Of a DNA stretch of 10,722 bases, positions 1 to 6,658 are shown piece by piece. Location: contig CAJTXC010000047.1 of assembly GCA_910580135.1 (NCBI GenBank), forward strand, positions 1 to 10,722, given 5' to 3'. Position 1 is the first letter of the stretch, and each line of letters starts with the position of its first letter. The stretch is from an uncultured Bacilli bacterium (lineage in GTDB: Bacteria; Bacillota_I; Bacilli_A; RF39; UBA660). Below the pieces are notes generated by a model. The model was not told the DNA's origin. It searched no databases and saw only the letters and a program-made list of their open reading frames with translations. The position numbers and the translations under genes are program-made.

Positions 1-308
1 ATTTTATCCATATAAAAGAAAGCTATTCCAAGGCCAGTTAAAACATTTAACGTATAATCTTTGTTTTTATCATCACAATAAATTTTGAAACTTTCCTCTT
101 CATTAAAAAAATCATTATATCCTTTTTGAATTCTTAATTTCCCACCAAAAAGTTGTATTATTTTACTTAAATCTTCATTGGTTAAGTAAGTAGAATCCTC
201 TTTTATAATATCTTTTTCTATACATAACTTTCTGGCATCCTCTGCAATTATATCAGATAATGTCATAGCTAATCCTTCATTTTTATCTTTTAGTTTTGTT
301 ATATCCAT
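1..308 (-). CDS. Partial gene (5' part), possibly ImmA/IrrE-like but lacking the metal-binding motif
   Basis: An open frame of 102 codons starts with ATG at 308 and leaves the window at base 1 with no stop, so the C-terminus is missing. The product is soluble and charged, without a signal peptide. Residues about 47-58 (DLSKIIQLFGGKL) and the segment TLNVLTGLGIAFFYMDK near the edge resemble, without gaps, the ImmA/IrrE (DUF955) core in which FTIAHELGHYFLHMD holds the HExxH zinc site. Here the zinc ligands are replaced (T-G-L-G-I), so a peptidase activity would be lost. This comparison is from memory and is tentative; otherwise the protein is unrecognised. The ribosome site before 308 is weak (AGAAAG, 12 nt away). 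An in-frame ATG at 266 follows GAAGGA at ideal spacing and could be the true start. The gene has its own promoter just upstream. Confidence 0.6.
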   Translation of the reverse strand, partial: MDITKLKDKNEGLAMTLSDIIAEDARKLCIEKDIIKEDSTYLTNEDLSKIIQLFGGKLRIQKGYNDFFNEEESFKIYCDDKNKDYTLNVLTGLGIAFFYMDK

Positions 309-333
309 AATACATCATTTCTTTCTAAAAAAT

Positions 334-362
334 ATTATACAAAATTTCATTTTATTTGTCTA
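334..362 (-). promoter_or_regulatory. Sigma-A-type promoter for the partial edge gene
   Basis: On the minus strand, TAGACA (357-362) and TATAAT (334-339) are separated by exactly 17 bases. The -10 box is perfect and the -35 box matches TTGACA in four of six positions. The -35 box begins in the TAG stop codon of the carboxypeptidase gene. The edge gene can therefore be transcribed independently of that gene. Confidence 0.7.
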
Positions 363-1370
363 TTTCTTCTTCACTTTAACATATAACTTTTCTTTATGAA
401 TAGTTTTACTTCCAAGTTTTATAATAACTTCTCCTACCTTCTCTCCATTTTTGTAATTATCTTTTTCTTTTATTTTATAATCAATGTTTATCAAATCTTT
501 TTCTGCTTCAGTAATAGGATAAAAATAATCATCTTTTGCGTATATGTTTTTGTTTGGTAATTTCATTTTATTTTTATCAAATACTTTTACCATAGAATAA
601 TTATTAAATCCATACTCATATAATTCTTTATGATTTTGAAAATCATTACCATCATTTAAAGTTACCACAATTAAATTTAGATCATTTTTACTAGCTGAAG
701 TAACTAACGTACGTCTTGCTTTTTTTGTAAATCCGGTTTTACCACCAGTTGTATATTTATATGTGTAAAGTAGTTTATTTTTATTTGACCAAGCATAGGT
801 TTTTTCACCAGTTTTAACAGTATGTTTTTTACATCCTGTTATCTTTCTAAACAAAGGATCACCATTAGCATATCTCATTAAAAGAGCCATATCGTATGCT
901 GTTGAATAATTTTCGTTTTTCTCATCTAGTCCATGAGGATTTGCAAAAACAGTATTTTTCATACCAATTTGTTTTGCCTTTTTATTCATTTTTTTAACAA
1001 ATACTTCTTCCCCACCAAGAAAGTCCGCTATCATAAGAGCAGCATCATTACCACTTTGCATCATAAGGCCATATACCATATCCTCTAATTTCATCTTTTC
1101 TCCAATACTTAAATATATATTAGAACCATAGGCTTCAAGTACTTTATCAGTTACTTTAACAGTTTTATTCATCTTACCTGATTCTACTGCAAGTACCGCT
1201 GTCATTATTTTGGTAGTTGACGCAATTAGTTTTTGCTTATTCATGTTTTTAGAAACTAATACTCTTTTTGTATCCTCTTCCATAAGTACTGCTGCCTCAC
1301 CTAAACTATAAGCATTTATTTTAATTGGAATAATTAAAAGTAAAAATACTACTATAAAAAATTTCTTCAT
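360..1370 (-). CDS. dac: D-alanyl-D-alanine carboxypeptidase (PBP5/DacF-type)
   Basis: This is a penicillin-binding serine peptidase (S11 family) that removes the terminal D-Ala from peptidoglycan stem pentapeptides outside the membrane, which limits cross-linking. All three active-site motifs are present: SxxK as STTK (S51, K54), SxN as SGN (106-108) and KTG at 211-213. A signal peptide covers residues 1-20, with hydrophobic FFIVVFLLLIIPI and a likely cleavage after INA. Residues from about 258 to the end fit the beta-rich PBP5 C-terminal domain. At 336 residues it is somewhat short: no C-terminal amphipathic or transmembrane anchor is visible (it ends VKVKKK), so it may be released or held by an uncleaved signal. 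The ATG at 1370 follows AGGTG at good spacing. A terminator lies just upstream, so the gene needs read-through or a promoter in the 50-base gap; TACAAT near 1389-1394 is a weak candidate. Confidence 0.95.
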   Translation of the reverse strand: MKKFFIVVFLLLIIPIKINAYSLGEAAVLMEEDTKRVLVSKNMNKQKLIASTTKIMTAVLAVESGKMNKTVKVTDKVLEAYGSNIYLSIGEKMKLEDMVYGLMMQSGNDAALMIADFLGGEEVFVKKMNKKAKQIGMKNTVFANPHGLDEKNENYSTAYDMALLMRYANGDPLFRKITGCKKHTVKTGEKTYAWSNKNKLLYTYKYTTGGKTGFTKKARRTLVTSASKNDLNLIVVTLNDGNDFQNHKELYEYGFNNYSMVKVFDKNKMKLPNKNIYAKDDYFYPITEAEKDLINIDYKIKEKDNYKNGEKVGEVIIKLGSKTIHKEKLYVKVKKK

Positions 1371-1395
1371 CTTATATCACCTAAATCATTGTATG

Positions 1396-1423
1396 AAAAA
1401 AAGACTTTAAATATTAAAGTCTT
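1396..1423 (-). terminator. Intrinsic terminator of the lipoprotein gene
   Basis: Minus-strand RNA forms a perfect 10-bp stem (AAGACTTTAA, 3-nt loop, TTAAAGTCTT; arms 1414-1423 and 1401-1410) followed directly by a U run. The lipoprotein TAA stop overlaps the 5' arm. The stem is AU-rich, so leakage into the carboxypeptidase gene downstream is possible. The plus strand has no U run, so the terminator works in one direction. Confidence 0.75.
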
Positions 1424-1970
1424 AGTATAATCCATGTAATTTAGAAATGTCATCACTTGATAATTGTTCAACTGTCCACATACCATTTTCTTTTGTTAAA
1501 GATAAATCTATTGTATGTGTTGTAGTATCATTTACTTTAGACATTTTTTCGATTTTATAATCCATGTATTTTTCTTCTGAGAATTTTCCTTCATCATCAT
1601 TAAATTTATCAGGATTATTTTTTAATTCTTCTTCAGCTTCTAAAATAGCACTACGATAGTTTAAAACAGTTAATTCTACTGTAACGATAGCACTATTATC
1701 TTCTTCTTTAGTATCTTTTATTACATATGCAAACTGGTCATATTGTTTTTCCATAAGTTCTTGATACTTTTCTTTTGAATTATCTGTTAAATCTTCGTTT
1801 TCTATTGTTTCCTTTAACTGAGTCATTATATTATCATCTTTTGCTCTATACTTTTCAAAAAATGTTTCAACAGCTTCTTCTGGCTTATTATCATTTAGTG
1901 CACAACTGCATCCAGTAAAAAGCAAAAGAGCACAAATAACAACTAATATTGTTTTAATTCCTTTTTTCAT
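1422..1970 (-). CDS. Lipoprotein of unknown function, NTF2/DUF4878-like layout
   Basis: The 182-residue product has a lipoprotein signal: a KKGIK n-region, the hydrophobic stretch ILVVICALLLF and a lipobox FTGC, which makes C21 the likely diacylglyceryl cysteine. The mature protein should be anchored on the outer face of the membrane. It opens with PEEAVETFFEKYRAKD, followed by two strand-rich segments (IVTVELTVLNY; HTIDLSLTKENGMWTVEQL). This order resembles small NTF2-like DUF4878/DUF5105 lipoproteins of Firmicutes, which have no settled function; the family match is inference. The start at 1970 is supported by AGAAGGAGG 6 nt upstream. The gene ends in its own terminator, so it is probably monocistronic or the last gene after the upstream DUF3603-like gene. 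Confidence 0.85.
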   Translation of the reverse strand: MKKGIKTILVVICALLLFTGCSCALNDNKPEEAVETFFEKYRAKDDNIMTQLKETIENEDLTDNSKEKYQELMEKQYDQFAYVIKDTKEEDNSAIVTVELTVLNYRSAILEAEEELKNNPDKFNDDEGKFSEEKYMDYKIEKMSKVNDTTTHTIDLSLTKENGMWTVEQLSSDDISKLHGLY

Positions 1971-1971
1971 G

Positions 1972-2013
1972 ATATTTCCTCCTTCTGGTATTAATTTGGC
2001 AAGAGGAAGATAT
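1972..2013 (-). promoter_or_regulatory. Inverted repeat that could hide the lipoprotein ribosome site
   Basis: In minus-strand RNA, ATATCTTCCTC (2003-2013) can pair with GAGGAAATAT (1972-1981). This gives 10 bp with one bulged C and a loop of about 21 nt, and it covers GAGG of the Shine-Dalgarno sequence. A possible -10 box TATAAA lies at 2013-2018 with only a weak -35. A transcript starting there would have only part of the 5' arm, while read-through RNA from upstream would carry all of it. Confidence 0.4.
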
Positions 2014-2019
2014 TTTATA

Positions 2020-2658
2020 CTACTTTTTTAAAACTTTAACCAAAGATTTAAGTTTATCAATAACACCAAAGTCTGCATTTTCTAAACTTTGTTTTAATTT
2101 TGCATACGCGTTAAATAAATCATTTTCTTCTTTATTAAAACATTCAAAATACATATATTTAAGTTCATCACTTTTTTTATCTTCATAAGTTTTTTCTAAA
2201 TATTTTAAAAGTAACATTACTACTTTACTTTCTTTTCTAGTAAACTTTAAATTGTCATTATTTTTCTTTAGAACATTATATTCAATTTTATATTTTTTTA
2301 AATCCGCGCCACTTAATACAACATCATCTGATTCATCAAATAACAATTTACTTTTTCCAACTACTTTACCCGTTTCATCAAACATTAATGCTAATGAGGT
2401 TTCATCATTAAAAACAATGCATGAATACGGTACTTTTTTTATGCTTCTATTTGCAAAAACTTCTGTTTTATCTTTTATTAATTCCATAAATTCTTTTGAT
2501 ATATTAAAAGAATAATTCATAAATTCATATATTGTTAAATCATCCACTTTAAAAGAATGTGCTTTTTTTACATGGATTATATCATCATCTTGTTCCCATT
2601 CATAAAATTCATAAGGGATCTTTTTGAAATTCACTAAAATATCATATACGTTTTTCAT
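2020..2658 (-). CDS. DUF3603/UPF0736 family protein (YjbA-like)
   Basis: A soluble 212-residue protein without signal or membrane segments. Two blocks resemble Bacillus YjbA (UPF0736, DUF3603) as I remember it: YEFYEWEQDD near the N-terminus (YjbA has FHEWRKDD), and FTRKESKVVMLLLKYLEK followed by ELKYMYFECFN near the C-terminus (YjbA has LTRKERQIKQLL and LELRYWYTEWN). The spacing of the blocks also agrees. The family has no established function. The frame is open to an ATG at 2706, but the ATG at 2658 is preferred: AAGGAG sits 7 nt before it and the family block follows directly. With this start the gene overlaps the upstream membrane-protein gene by 17 bases, which suggests translational coupling. 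No terminator is visible after its stop. Confidence 0.75.
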   Translation of the reverse strand: MKNVYDILVNFKKIPYEFYEWEQDDDIIHVKKAHSFKVDDLTIYEFMNYSFNISKEFMELIKDKTEVFANRSIKKVPYSCIVFNDETSLALMFDETGKVVGKSKLLFDESDDVVLSGADLKKYKIEYNVLKKNNDNLKFTRKESKVVMLLLKYLEKTYEDKKSDELKYMYFECFNKEENDLFNAYAKLKQSLENADFGVIDKLKSLVKVLKK

Positions 2659-2860
2659 TTTTATCTCCTTTTTTAAATATAGAAAAGTTAACCAAAACAA
2701 AACCAACTAAAAGGTAATAAAATTCTGGTAATTTTACAATATAACTTATGTATTCTTTAAAATTATACCCAAAGCTTAATAAGTTTATGTATAAAATAAG
2801 TGTCGAAAAACCTATAACCATGAGACCAAAACCAGTAATAAATAAAAAAAATTTTAACAT
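2642..2860 (-). CDS. Small two-helix membrane protein, unknown function
   Basis: The 72-residue product has two hydrophobic segments, about residues 4-30 (FFLFITGFGLMVIGFSTLILYINLL) and 46-63 (FYYLLVGFVLVNFSIF). They are joined by a short loop and followed by a charged tail, FKKGDKNEKRI. It is probably an integral membrane protein with both ends on the same side. I do not recognise the family. The start at 2860 follows GGGTGA at about 9 nt. Its 3' end overlaps the DUF3603-like gene and contains that gene's ribosome site, so the two are made as a unit. Transcription diverges from uppP. Confidence 0.7.
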   Translation of the reverse strand: MLKFFLFITGFGLMVIGFSTLILYINLLSFGYNFKEYISYIVKLPEFYYLLVGFVLVNFSIFKKGDKNEKRI

Positions 2861-2905
2861 CTTTTCTTATCACCCATTAAATATTATTTATTTTATTAAA
2901 GATTT

Positions 2906-2915
2906 AGTATATAAT
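2906..2915. promoter_or_regulatory. Overlapping divergent -10 boxes between uppP and the small membrane gene
   Basis: The plus strand has a perfect TATAAT at 2910-2915, about 24 bases before the uppP start, with only a weak -35 (TTTATT at 2887-2892, 17-bp spacing). The minus strand has TATACT at 2906-2911, suitably placed for the small membrane gene. The two boxes overlap, so the two promoters could not be occupied at once. The uppP side is the firmer call. The whole 2861-2938 gap is very AT-rich and holds nothing else recognisable. Confidence 0.5.
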
Positions 2916-2938
2916 TTAATATATGATAGGAGGATAAC

Positions 2939-3751
2939 ATGAATTTAATAAAGGTTTTACAATACGTTTTTTTAGGAGTAATACAAGGATTTACCGAACC
3001 AATACCAATATCTTCTAGTGGTCACTTATTAATATTTAAAAACTTATTTAACTTTGATATGTTAAATGACATAAACTTTGAAATAGTAGTTAACTTTGGT
3101 TCTTTTATCGCAATATGCTTTTTATACAGAAAAGAAATTATAAGCATAATAAAAGATTTCTTTATGTTTATTAAAACTAAAAAAGATACTTACAAAGAAA
3201 ATTATAAGTATGCTTGGTTAATTGTAATTGGTACAATACCAGCAGGATTATTTGGTATTATTTTAAAAGATAAAATAGATGCTGTCTCAGATAACGTAAA
3301 ATTAGTTGGAATAGCACTTTTAATAACAGCTTTAGCACTATTCTTAATAAAGGATTTTAAAGGTAAAAAAGCTAAAAACGAAATAACTATATTTGATAGC
3401 ATAATAATTGGTTTATTTCAAGTTATAGCATTATTTCCAGGAATATCAAGAAGCGGTTCTACAATAGTTGGCGGTATGACAAGAGACTTAAAAAGAGATT
3501 CAGCGGTTAACTATTCATTTATGCTTTACTTACCTATTAGTTTAGCTACTATGGCTCTTGGTGTTAAGGATTTGATAGAAACTCCTAATATAAGTAGTTT
3601 AGCTCTTCCTTATACATTAGGAATGATAGCGAGTGCAATTGTTACTTACTTTAGTGCTAAATGGTTCATAAACATAATGAAAAAAGGTAAACTTGGATAC
3701 TTTTCAATATATTGTTTAATAGTTGGAATACTGGTAATCTTATTTTTATAA
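2939..3751 (+). CDS. uppP: Undecaprenyl-diphosphatase (BacA/UppP family)
   Basis: An integral membrane phosphatase that converts undecaprenyl diphosphate to undecaprenyl phosphate. It recycles the lipid carrier for peptidoglycan and other wall polymers, and its overproduction is known to give bacitracin resistance. Family signatures are present: QGFTEPIPISSSGHL (16-30, with E20 and the Ser-rich loop) and PGISRSGSTI (167-176, with R171 matching the catalytic arginine region). Several hydrophobic helices follow the usual pattern, and 270 residues is the normal length. The first motif differs from the common TEFLPISSSGHL by a proline after TE. The ATG at 2939 follows AGGAGG closely. It is the only plus-strand gene, stands alone and has a terminator directly after its stop. 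Confidence 0.95.
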   Translation: MNLIKVLQYVFLGVIQGFTEPIPISSSGHLLIFKNLFNFDMLNDINFEIVVNFGSFIAICFLYRKEIISIIKDFFMFIKTKKDTYKENYKYAWLIVIGTIPAGLFGIILKDKIDAVSDNVKLVGIALLITALALFLIKDFKGKKAKNEITIFDSIIIGLFQVIALFPGISRSGSTIVGGMTRDLKRDSAVNYSFMLYLPISLATMALGVKDLIETPNISSLALPYTLGMIASAIVTYFSAKWFINIMKKGKLGYFSIYCLIVGILVILFL

Positions 3752-3776
3752 AAAGAACATCTAAGTGTTCTTTTTT
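3751..3776. terminator. Bidirectional intrinsic terminator between uppP and the 33-residue gene
   Basis: AAAAGAACA (3751-3759) and TGTTCTTTT (3766-3774) form a 9-bp stem with a 6-nt loop. On the plus strand it is followed by further T residues and ends uppP. Read on the minus strand, the same stem is followed by TTTTTAT and lies 3 bases after the stop of the 33-residue gene. It therefore probably serves both converging units. Confidence 0.8.
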
Positions 3777-3778
3777 CA

Positions 3779-3880
3779 TTATAATAAAATACCAACTATA
3801 ATTACAGCGATTAATAAGGCTACACAAACTAGTAACTTAATCATCATACTTTTCTTTTCTTCTGGTGTTAGATTTTCCAT
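3779..3880 (-). CDS. 33-residue single-span membrane microprotein
   Basis: A short frame with all the marks of a real gene. ATG at 3880 follows AGGAGG by 5 nt, a strong extended -10 promoter lies upstream, and a terminator follows the stop. The product begins MENLTPEEKKSMM, a charged N-terminus, then has one hydrophobic helix of about 17-20 residues (LLVCVALLIAVIIVGILL) that runs to the end. It should span the membrane once with the charged end inside. I do not recognise the family. In Bacillus a different tiny membrane gene, yqzM, is also found beside holA (from memory), so the position may be comparable, but the sequences do not look alike. It may also be read through from holA. Confidence 0.7.
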   Translation of the reverse strand: MENLTPEEKKSMMIKLLVCVALLIAVIIVGILL

Positions 3881-3904
3881 AACATCCTCCTATAATATAA
3901 ATTA

Positions 3905-3933
3905 ATATTAACATATAATAAATAAATATTCAA
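3905..3933 (-). promoter_or_regulatory. Promoter of the 33-residue gene
   Basis: On the minus strand, TTGAAT (3928-3933) and TAATAT (3905-3910) are 17 bases apart. TGT directly before the -10 box makes it an extended -10 (TGnTAATAT). The transcript would start about 18 bases before the start codon and include its AGGAGG site. The -35 box begins one base after the holA stop codon. Confidence 0.65.
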
Positions 3934-3934
3934 C

Positions 3935-4873
3935 TTACAAGCGTAATAAAAAGTTTTCTAAACCAACGTTTTTATCTATCTTACCCTTTTTAATTTCATA
4001 ATCTAAGTTATGTAATTTTTTTATTATATCTTCTAATTCATAAATCATATAATCAGTATCTAATGCAAGCTTAACTCTATATGGATGAACTTTTAATATA
4101 CTTGCAATATCTTTACTCATATTACCTTCGTTTGCAAGTAATTTACATTGATATACTAAAGTAAATTGATTACCTAGCATAGCAATTATTTTTATTGGTT
4201 CTTCTTTTAATACCATTAAGTCATTATAGCATTCAAAAATCTTTTTAAAATCTTTTTTCATTATTGCATCAGAAAGATCAAAAACATTATCGTTAAAGGC
4301 CTTACTACTAATTTCATCTATATCTTTTATACAAATATTTTTATCATCGCCTTTATACATAATCATCTTCTTTATTTCACTAAGAATTATATCAACGTTT
4401 TTACCAACAAAGTTAACAAAGTAATTAGCAGTTTTATAATCAATATCATAACCAACACTTTTAAATTCATTTGCCACAAACTTAGGTAAATCTTTTTGAT
4501 CAATTACTTCTTTCCTAATAACTTTAGCTTTATTTTTTAAACTTTTAACTATCTTTTTTCTTTCGTCTAGTTTCTCTGTAACAACACTTAATATAACTAT
4601 GTTATCGTGATTTTCATCTTCTAAATAATTATTTAAGTATTCTATATCATGATTAACGTTTGTATTAGCACCTGTTAAAAATAAGGCATTTTCTCCTACT
4701 AACACCTTCTTATCTCCAAACATTGAAATACAAGAAGCATCATCTAATAATTCATCTATCTTTTGAACTGATAAATCATACTTAACAACATCCGCCTTAC
4801 CTGACGTTATGTTATCTATTTCTCTTTTGATAAGTCCGTAATCACTTCCGTATATCAAATAAATGTTATTCAT
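3935..4873 (-). CDS. holA: DNA polymerase III subunit delta
   Basis: The clamp-loader delta subunit opens the beta sliding clamp during loading at the replication fork, as part of the delta-tau-delta' complex. The start NNIYLIYGSDYGLIKREID matches the HolA N-terminus (YLxYGxE-yLi). The middle shows the expected order: a KVDELLDD-type segment, SMFGDKKVLVGENALFL, and LNNYLEDENHDNIVILSV, then the lid and C-terminal helical domain (ANYFVNFVGKNVDIILSEIKK; FDLSDAIMKKD; ILKVHPYRVKLAL). Its 312 residues are close to the family norm. It has no Walker motif, as expected for delta. AGGTGA precedes the ATG at 4873. It follows the ABC gene by only 18 bases on the same strand, so it is probably the last gene of the transporter transcript. 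The usual neighbours comEC and rpsT are not here. Confidence 0.9.
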   Translation of the reverse strand: MNNIYLIYGSDYGLIKREIDNITSGKADVVKYDLSVQKIDELLDDASCISMFGDKKVLVGENALFLTGANTNVNHDIEYLNNYLEDENHDNIVILSVVTEKLDERKKIVKSLKNKAKVIRKEVIDQKDLPKFVANEFKSVGYDIDYKTANYFVNFVGKNVDIILSEIKKMIMYKGDDKNICIKDIDEISSKAFNDNVFDLSDAIMKKDFKKIFECYNDLMVLKEEPIKIIAMLGNQFTLVYQCKLLANEGNMSKDIASILKVHPYRVKLALDTDYMIYELEDIIKKLHNLDYEIKKGKIDKNVGLENFLLRL

Positions 4874-4891
4874 TTAAATCACCTACTTTAA

Positions 4892-6658
4892 TTATATCAA
4901 ATTATCTTGACTTGAAAATAATTTATAGTATTCACCTTTTTTCTTCATAAGTTCTTTATGGCTTCCTATCTCATATACCTTCTTATCCTTAATAAGCATT
5001 ATAATATCAGAATTAACAATCGTAGAGAGTCTATGAGCGATAGTAATTGTTGTCTTGTCCTTTAATAAAGCATTAATCTTCTTTTGAATGATACTTTCTG
5101 TTTTAACATCTATCTTACTAGTTGCCTCATCTAAAACCAAAATTTTAGGATCATTTATTAAAATTCTAATATAACTAATTAATTGTCTTTGACCATCAGA
5201 TAAAGTATTACCATGGTTCTCTAAAACTGTATAATAACCTTTATCAAATTCATTTATCCAACTATCTAAATCGAGTTTTTTACATATTTTTATAACGTCT
5301 TTATCAGTCATTTTAGAATTACCATATTTTAAATTATTCATTATTGTGTCAGTAAACAAATAATTATCTTGTTGCATAATAGAAATTTGTCTTCTAAGAG
5401 TATTTAAATCATAGACCCTAATATCTATATCATCAATTAGAATCTCTCCAGAATTTATATCATAGAACCTTGCCATAAGGTTTGCAATAGTAGTTTTACC
5501 ACTTCCCGTTTCTCCTACTATTGCTATTTTTTGTCCCGGTTTTACTTCAAATGATACCTTATCTAAAATCACCTTATCTTCGTTATATGAAAATACAACA
5601 TCCTTAAATTTAATATCACCTATTATTTCTTTTCTTACTGGATTATCTATATTTGTTATCGTAATTGGCTCATCTATCGTTTCTAATATTCTCTCTAAAT
5701 AAGTCATTGATTCAATAAAATCATCCATTGTTATAAATAAATTTCTTATTGGATTCCAAAACTTACCTGAATAAGTTCCCATTGCAACTATAGTACCAAG
5801 TGAAATACCTGGAAACAAGAAAAATATTCCAATAGTATATATTAAAACTTCTACAATTTTAGATATTATATTTGTACTACTCCAAGTAATGTTTCCATAC
5901 CATAAATATTTAATAATGGAACTGAAAAAATCATTTGTTAATTTATCATGAATTCTTTCATTTTCCTCTTGTCTATTAAATACCTTAGTTGTATCAGCGC
6001 CTTTTAAAGATTCTAAAACATAAGCGTTCATATTAGAACGTTTGTTGTTTTGTACTAATCTATATTTTCGTTTCACTCTCATCGTAAAATTAAATATCAA
6101 ACTTAATATTATTACCCCAATAATGGTAACAATGGTTAATTTAATACTTGTTAAAAGCATAAATATCAATGTTAAAACAAGACTTATTAGTTGCAAGATA
6201 GTATCAATTAATCTATTTGTTATAAGTGAAGAAACGTTTTCAGCATAATCAGTTAACCTTACTAATATTTTACCATGAGGTCTTGTATCATAATATTCCG
6301 AAGGTAAGTATTGCAACTGTGAGAATAAATCATTTTTTAAATCTTCAACTATATTTTGATTTACTTTTACCAAAGCATCATTTTTTATCTTGTAACATAT
6401 AATTACTACTATTTGAATCATAAAACTAATAGAAAATAACCCTAATAAGTCAGAAAATTCACCCTTAACAACAACATGATCAATACCATATTGTATAATC
6501 TTGGTATAAAATAAAGACAGTAATGTAAAAAATAAGTTAGCTACTAAAGCGATTAATAATTTCTTTTTATATTTTTTTAAATACTTTAAAGCACGTGTGA
6601 AATTTTTAAAACTAAACTTTGTATCTTTTTCATCAACATTATATTTATTTACTCTCAT
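4892..6658 (-). CDS. ABC exporter half-transporter, catalytic ATPase subunit with altered signature motif
   Basis: A 588-residue type IV ABC exporter: a six-helix membrane domain (about 30-320) fused to an ATPase domain (about 348-580). Walker A is GETGSGKT (382-389), Walker B ILVLDE with catalytic E511, and the switch histidine is H542 in TIAHRL. The signature is LSDGQ (486-490) instead of LSGGQ. In heterodimeric exporters such as BmrCD, LmrCD and TM287/288, one partner keeps the catalytic residues but has a weakened signature, which is the pattern seen here. Its start overlaps the stop of the partner gene by ATGA, so synthesis is coupled; AGGGGG serves as ribosome site. The substrate cannot be told from sequence: drugs, lipids or peptides are all possible. 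Confidence 0.93.
   Translation of the reverse strand: MRVNKYNVDEKDTKFSFKNFTRALKYLKKYKKKLLIALVANLFFTLLSLFYTKIIQYGIDHVVVKGEFSDLLGLFSISFMIQIVVIICYKIKNDALVKVNQNIVEDLKNDLFSQLQYLPSEYYDTRPHGKILVRLTDYAENVSSLITNRLIDTILQLISLVLTLIFMLLTSIKLTIVTIIGVIILSLIFNFTMRVKRKYRLVQNNKRSNMNAYVLESLKGADTTKVFNRQEENERIHDKLTNDFFSSIIKYLWYGNITWSSTNIISKIVEVLIYTIGIFFLFPGISLGTIVAMGTYSGKFWNPIRNLFITMDDFIESMTYLERILETIDEPITITNIDNPVRKEIIGDIKFKDVVFSYNEDKVILDKVSFEVKPGQKIAIVGETGSGKTTIANLMARFYDINSGEILIDDIDIRVYDLNTLRRQISIMQQDNYLFTDTIMNNLKYGNSKMTDKDVIKICKKLDLDSWINEFDKGYYTVLENHGNTLSDGQRQLISYIRILINDPKILVLDEATSKIDVKTESIIQKKINALLKDKTTITIAHRLSTIVNSDIIMLIKDKKVYEIGSHKELMKKKGEYYKLFSSQDNLI

Noticed and set aside
2659..2706. Upstream ATG adding 16 residues (MVLFWLTFLYLKKEIK) to the DUF3603-like protein
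   Set aside because: The added hydrophobic stretch is the out-of-frame reading of the overlapping membrane gene; ATG 2658 has AAGGAG at ideal distance and matches the family start.
6655..6657. Possible TGA recoding as in Mycoplasma-type genomes, considered because of the high AT content
   Set aside because: TGA ends the 568-residue ABC protein exactly at its expected end with the ATGA overlap, and tryptophans are encoded by TGG, so the standard bacterial code applies.
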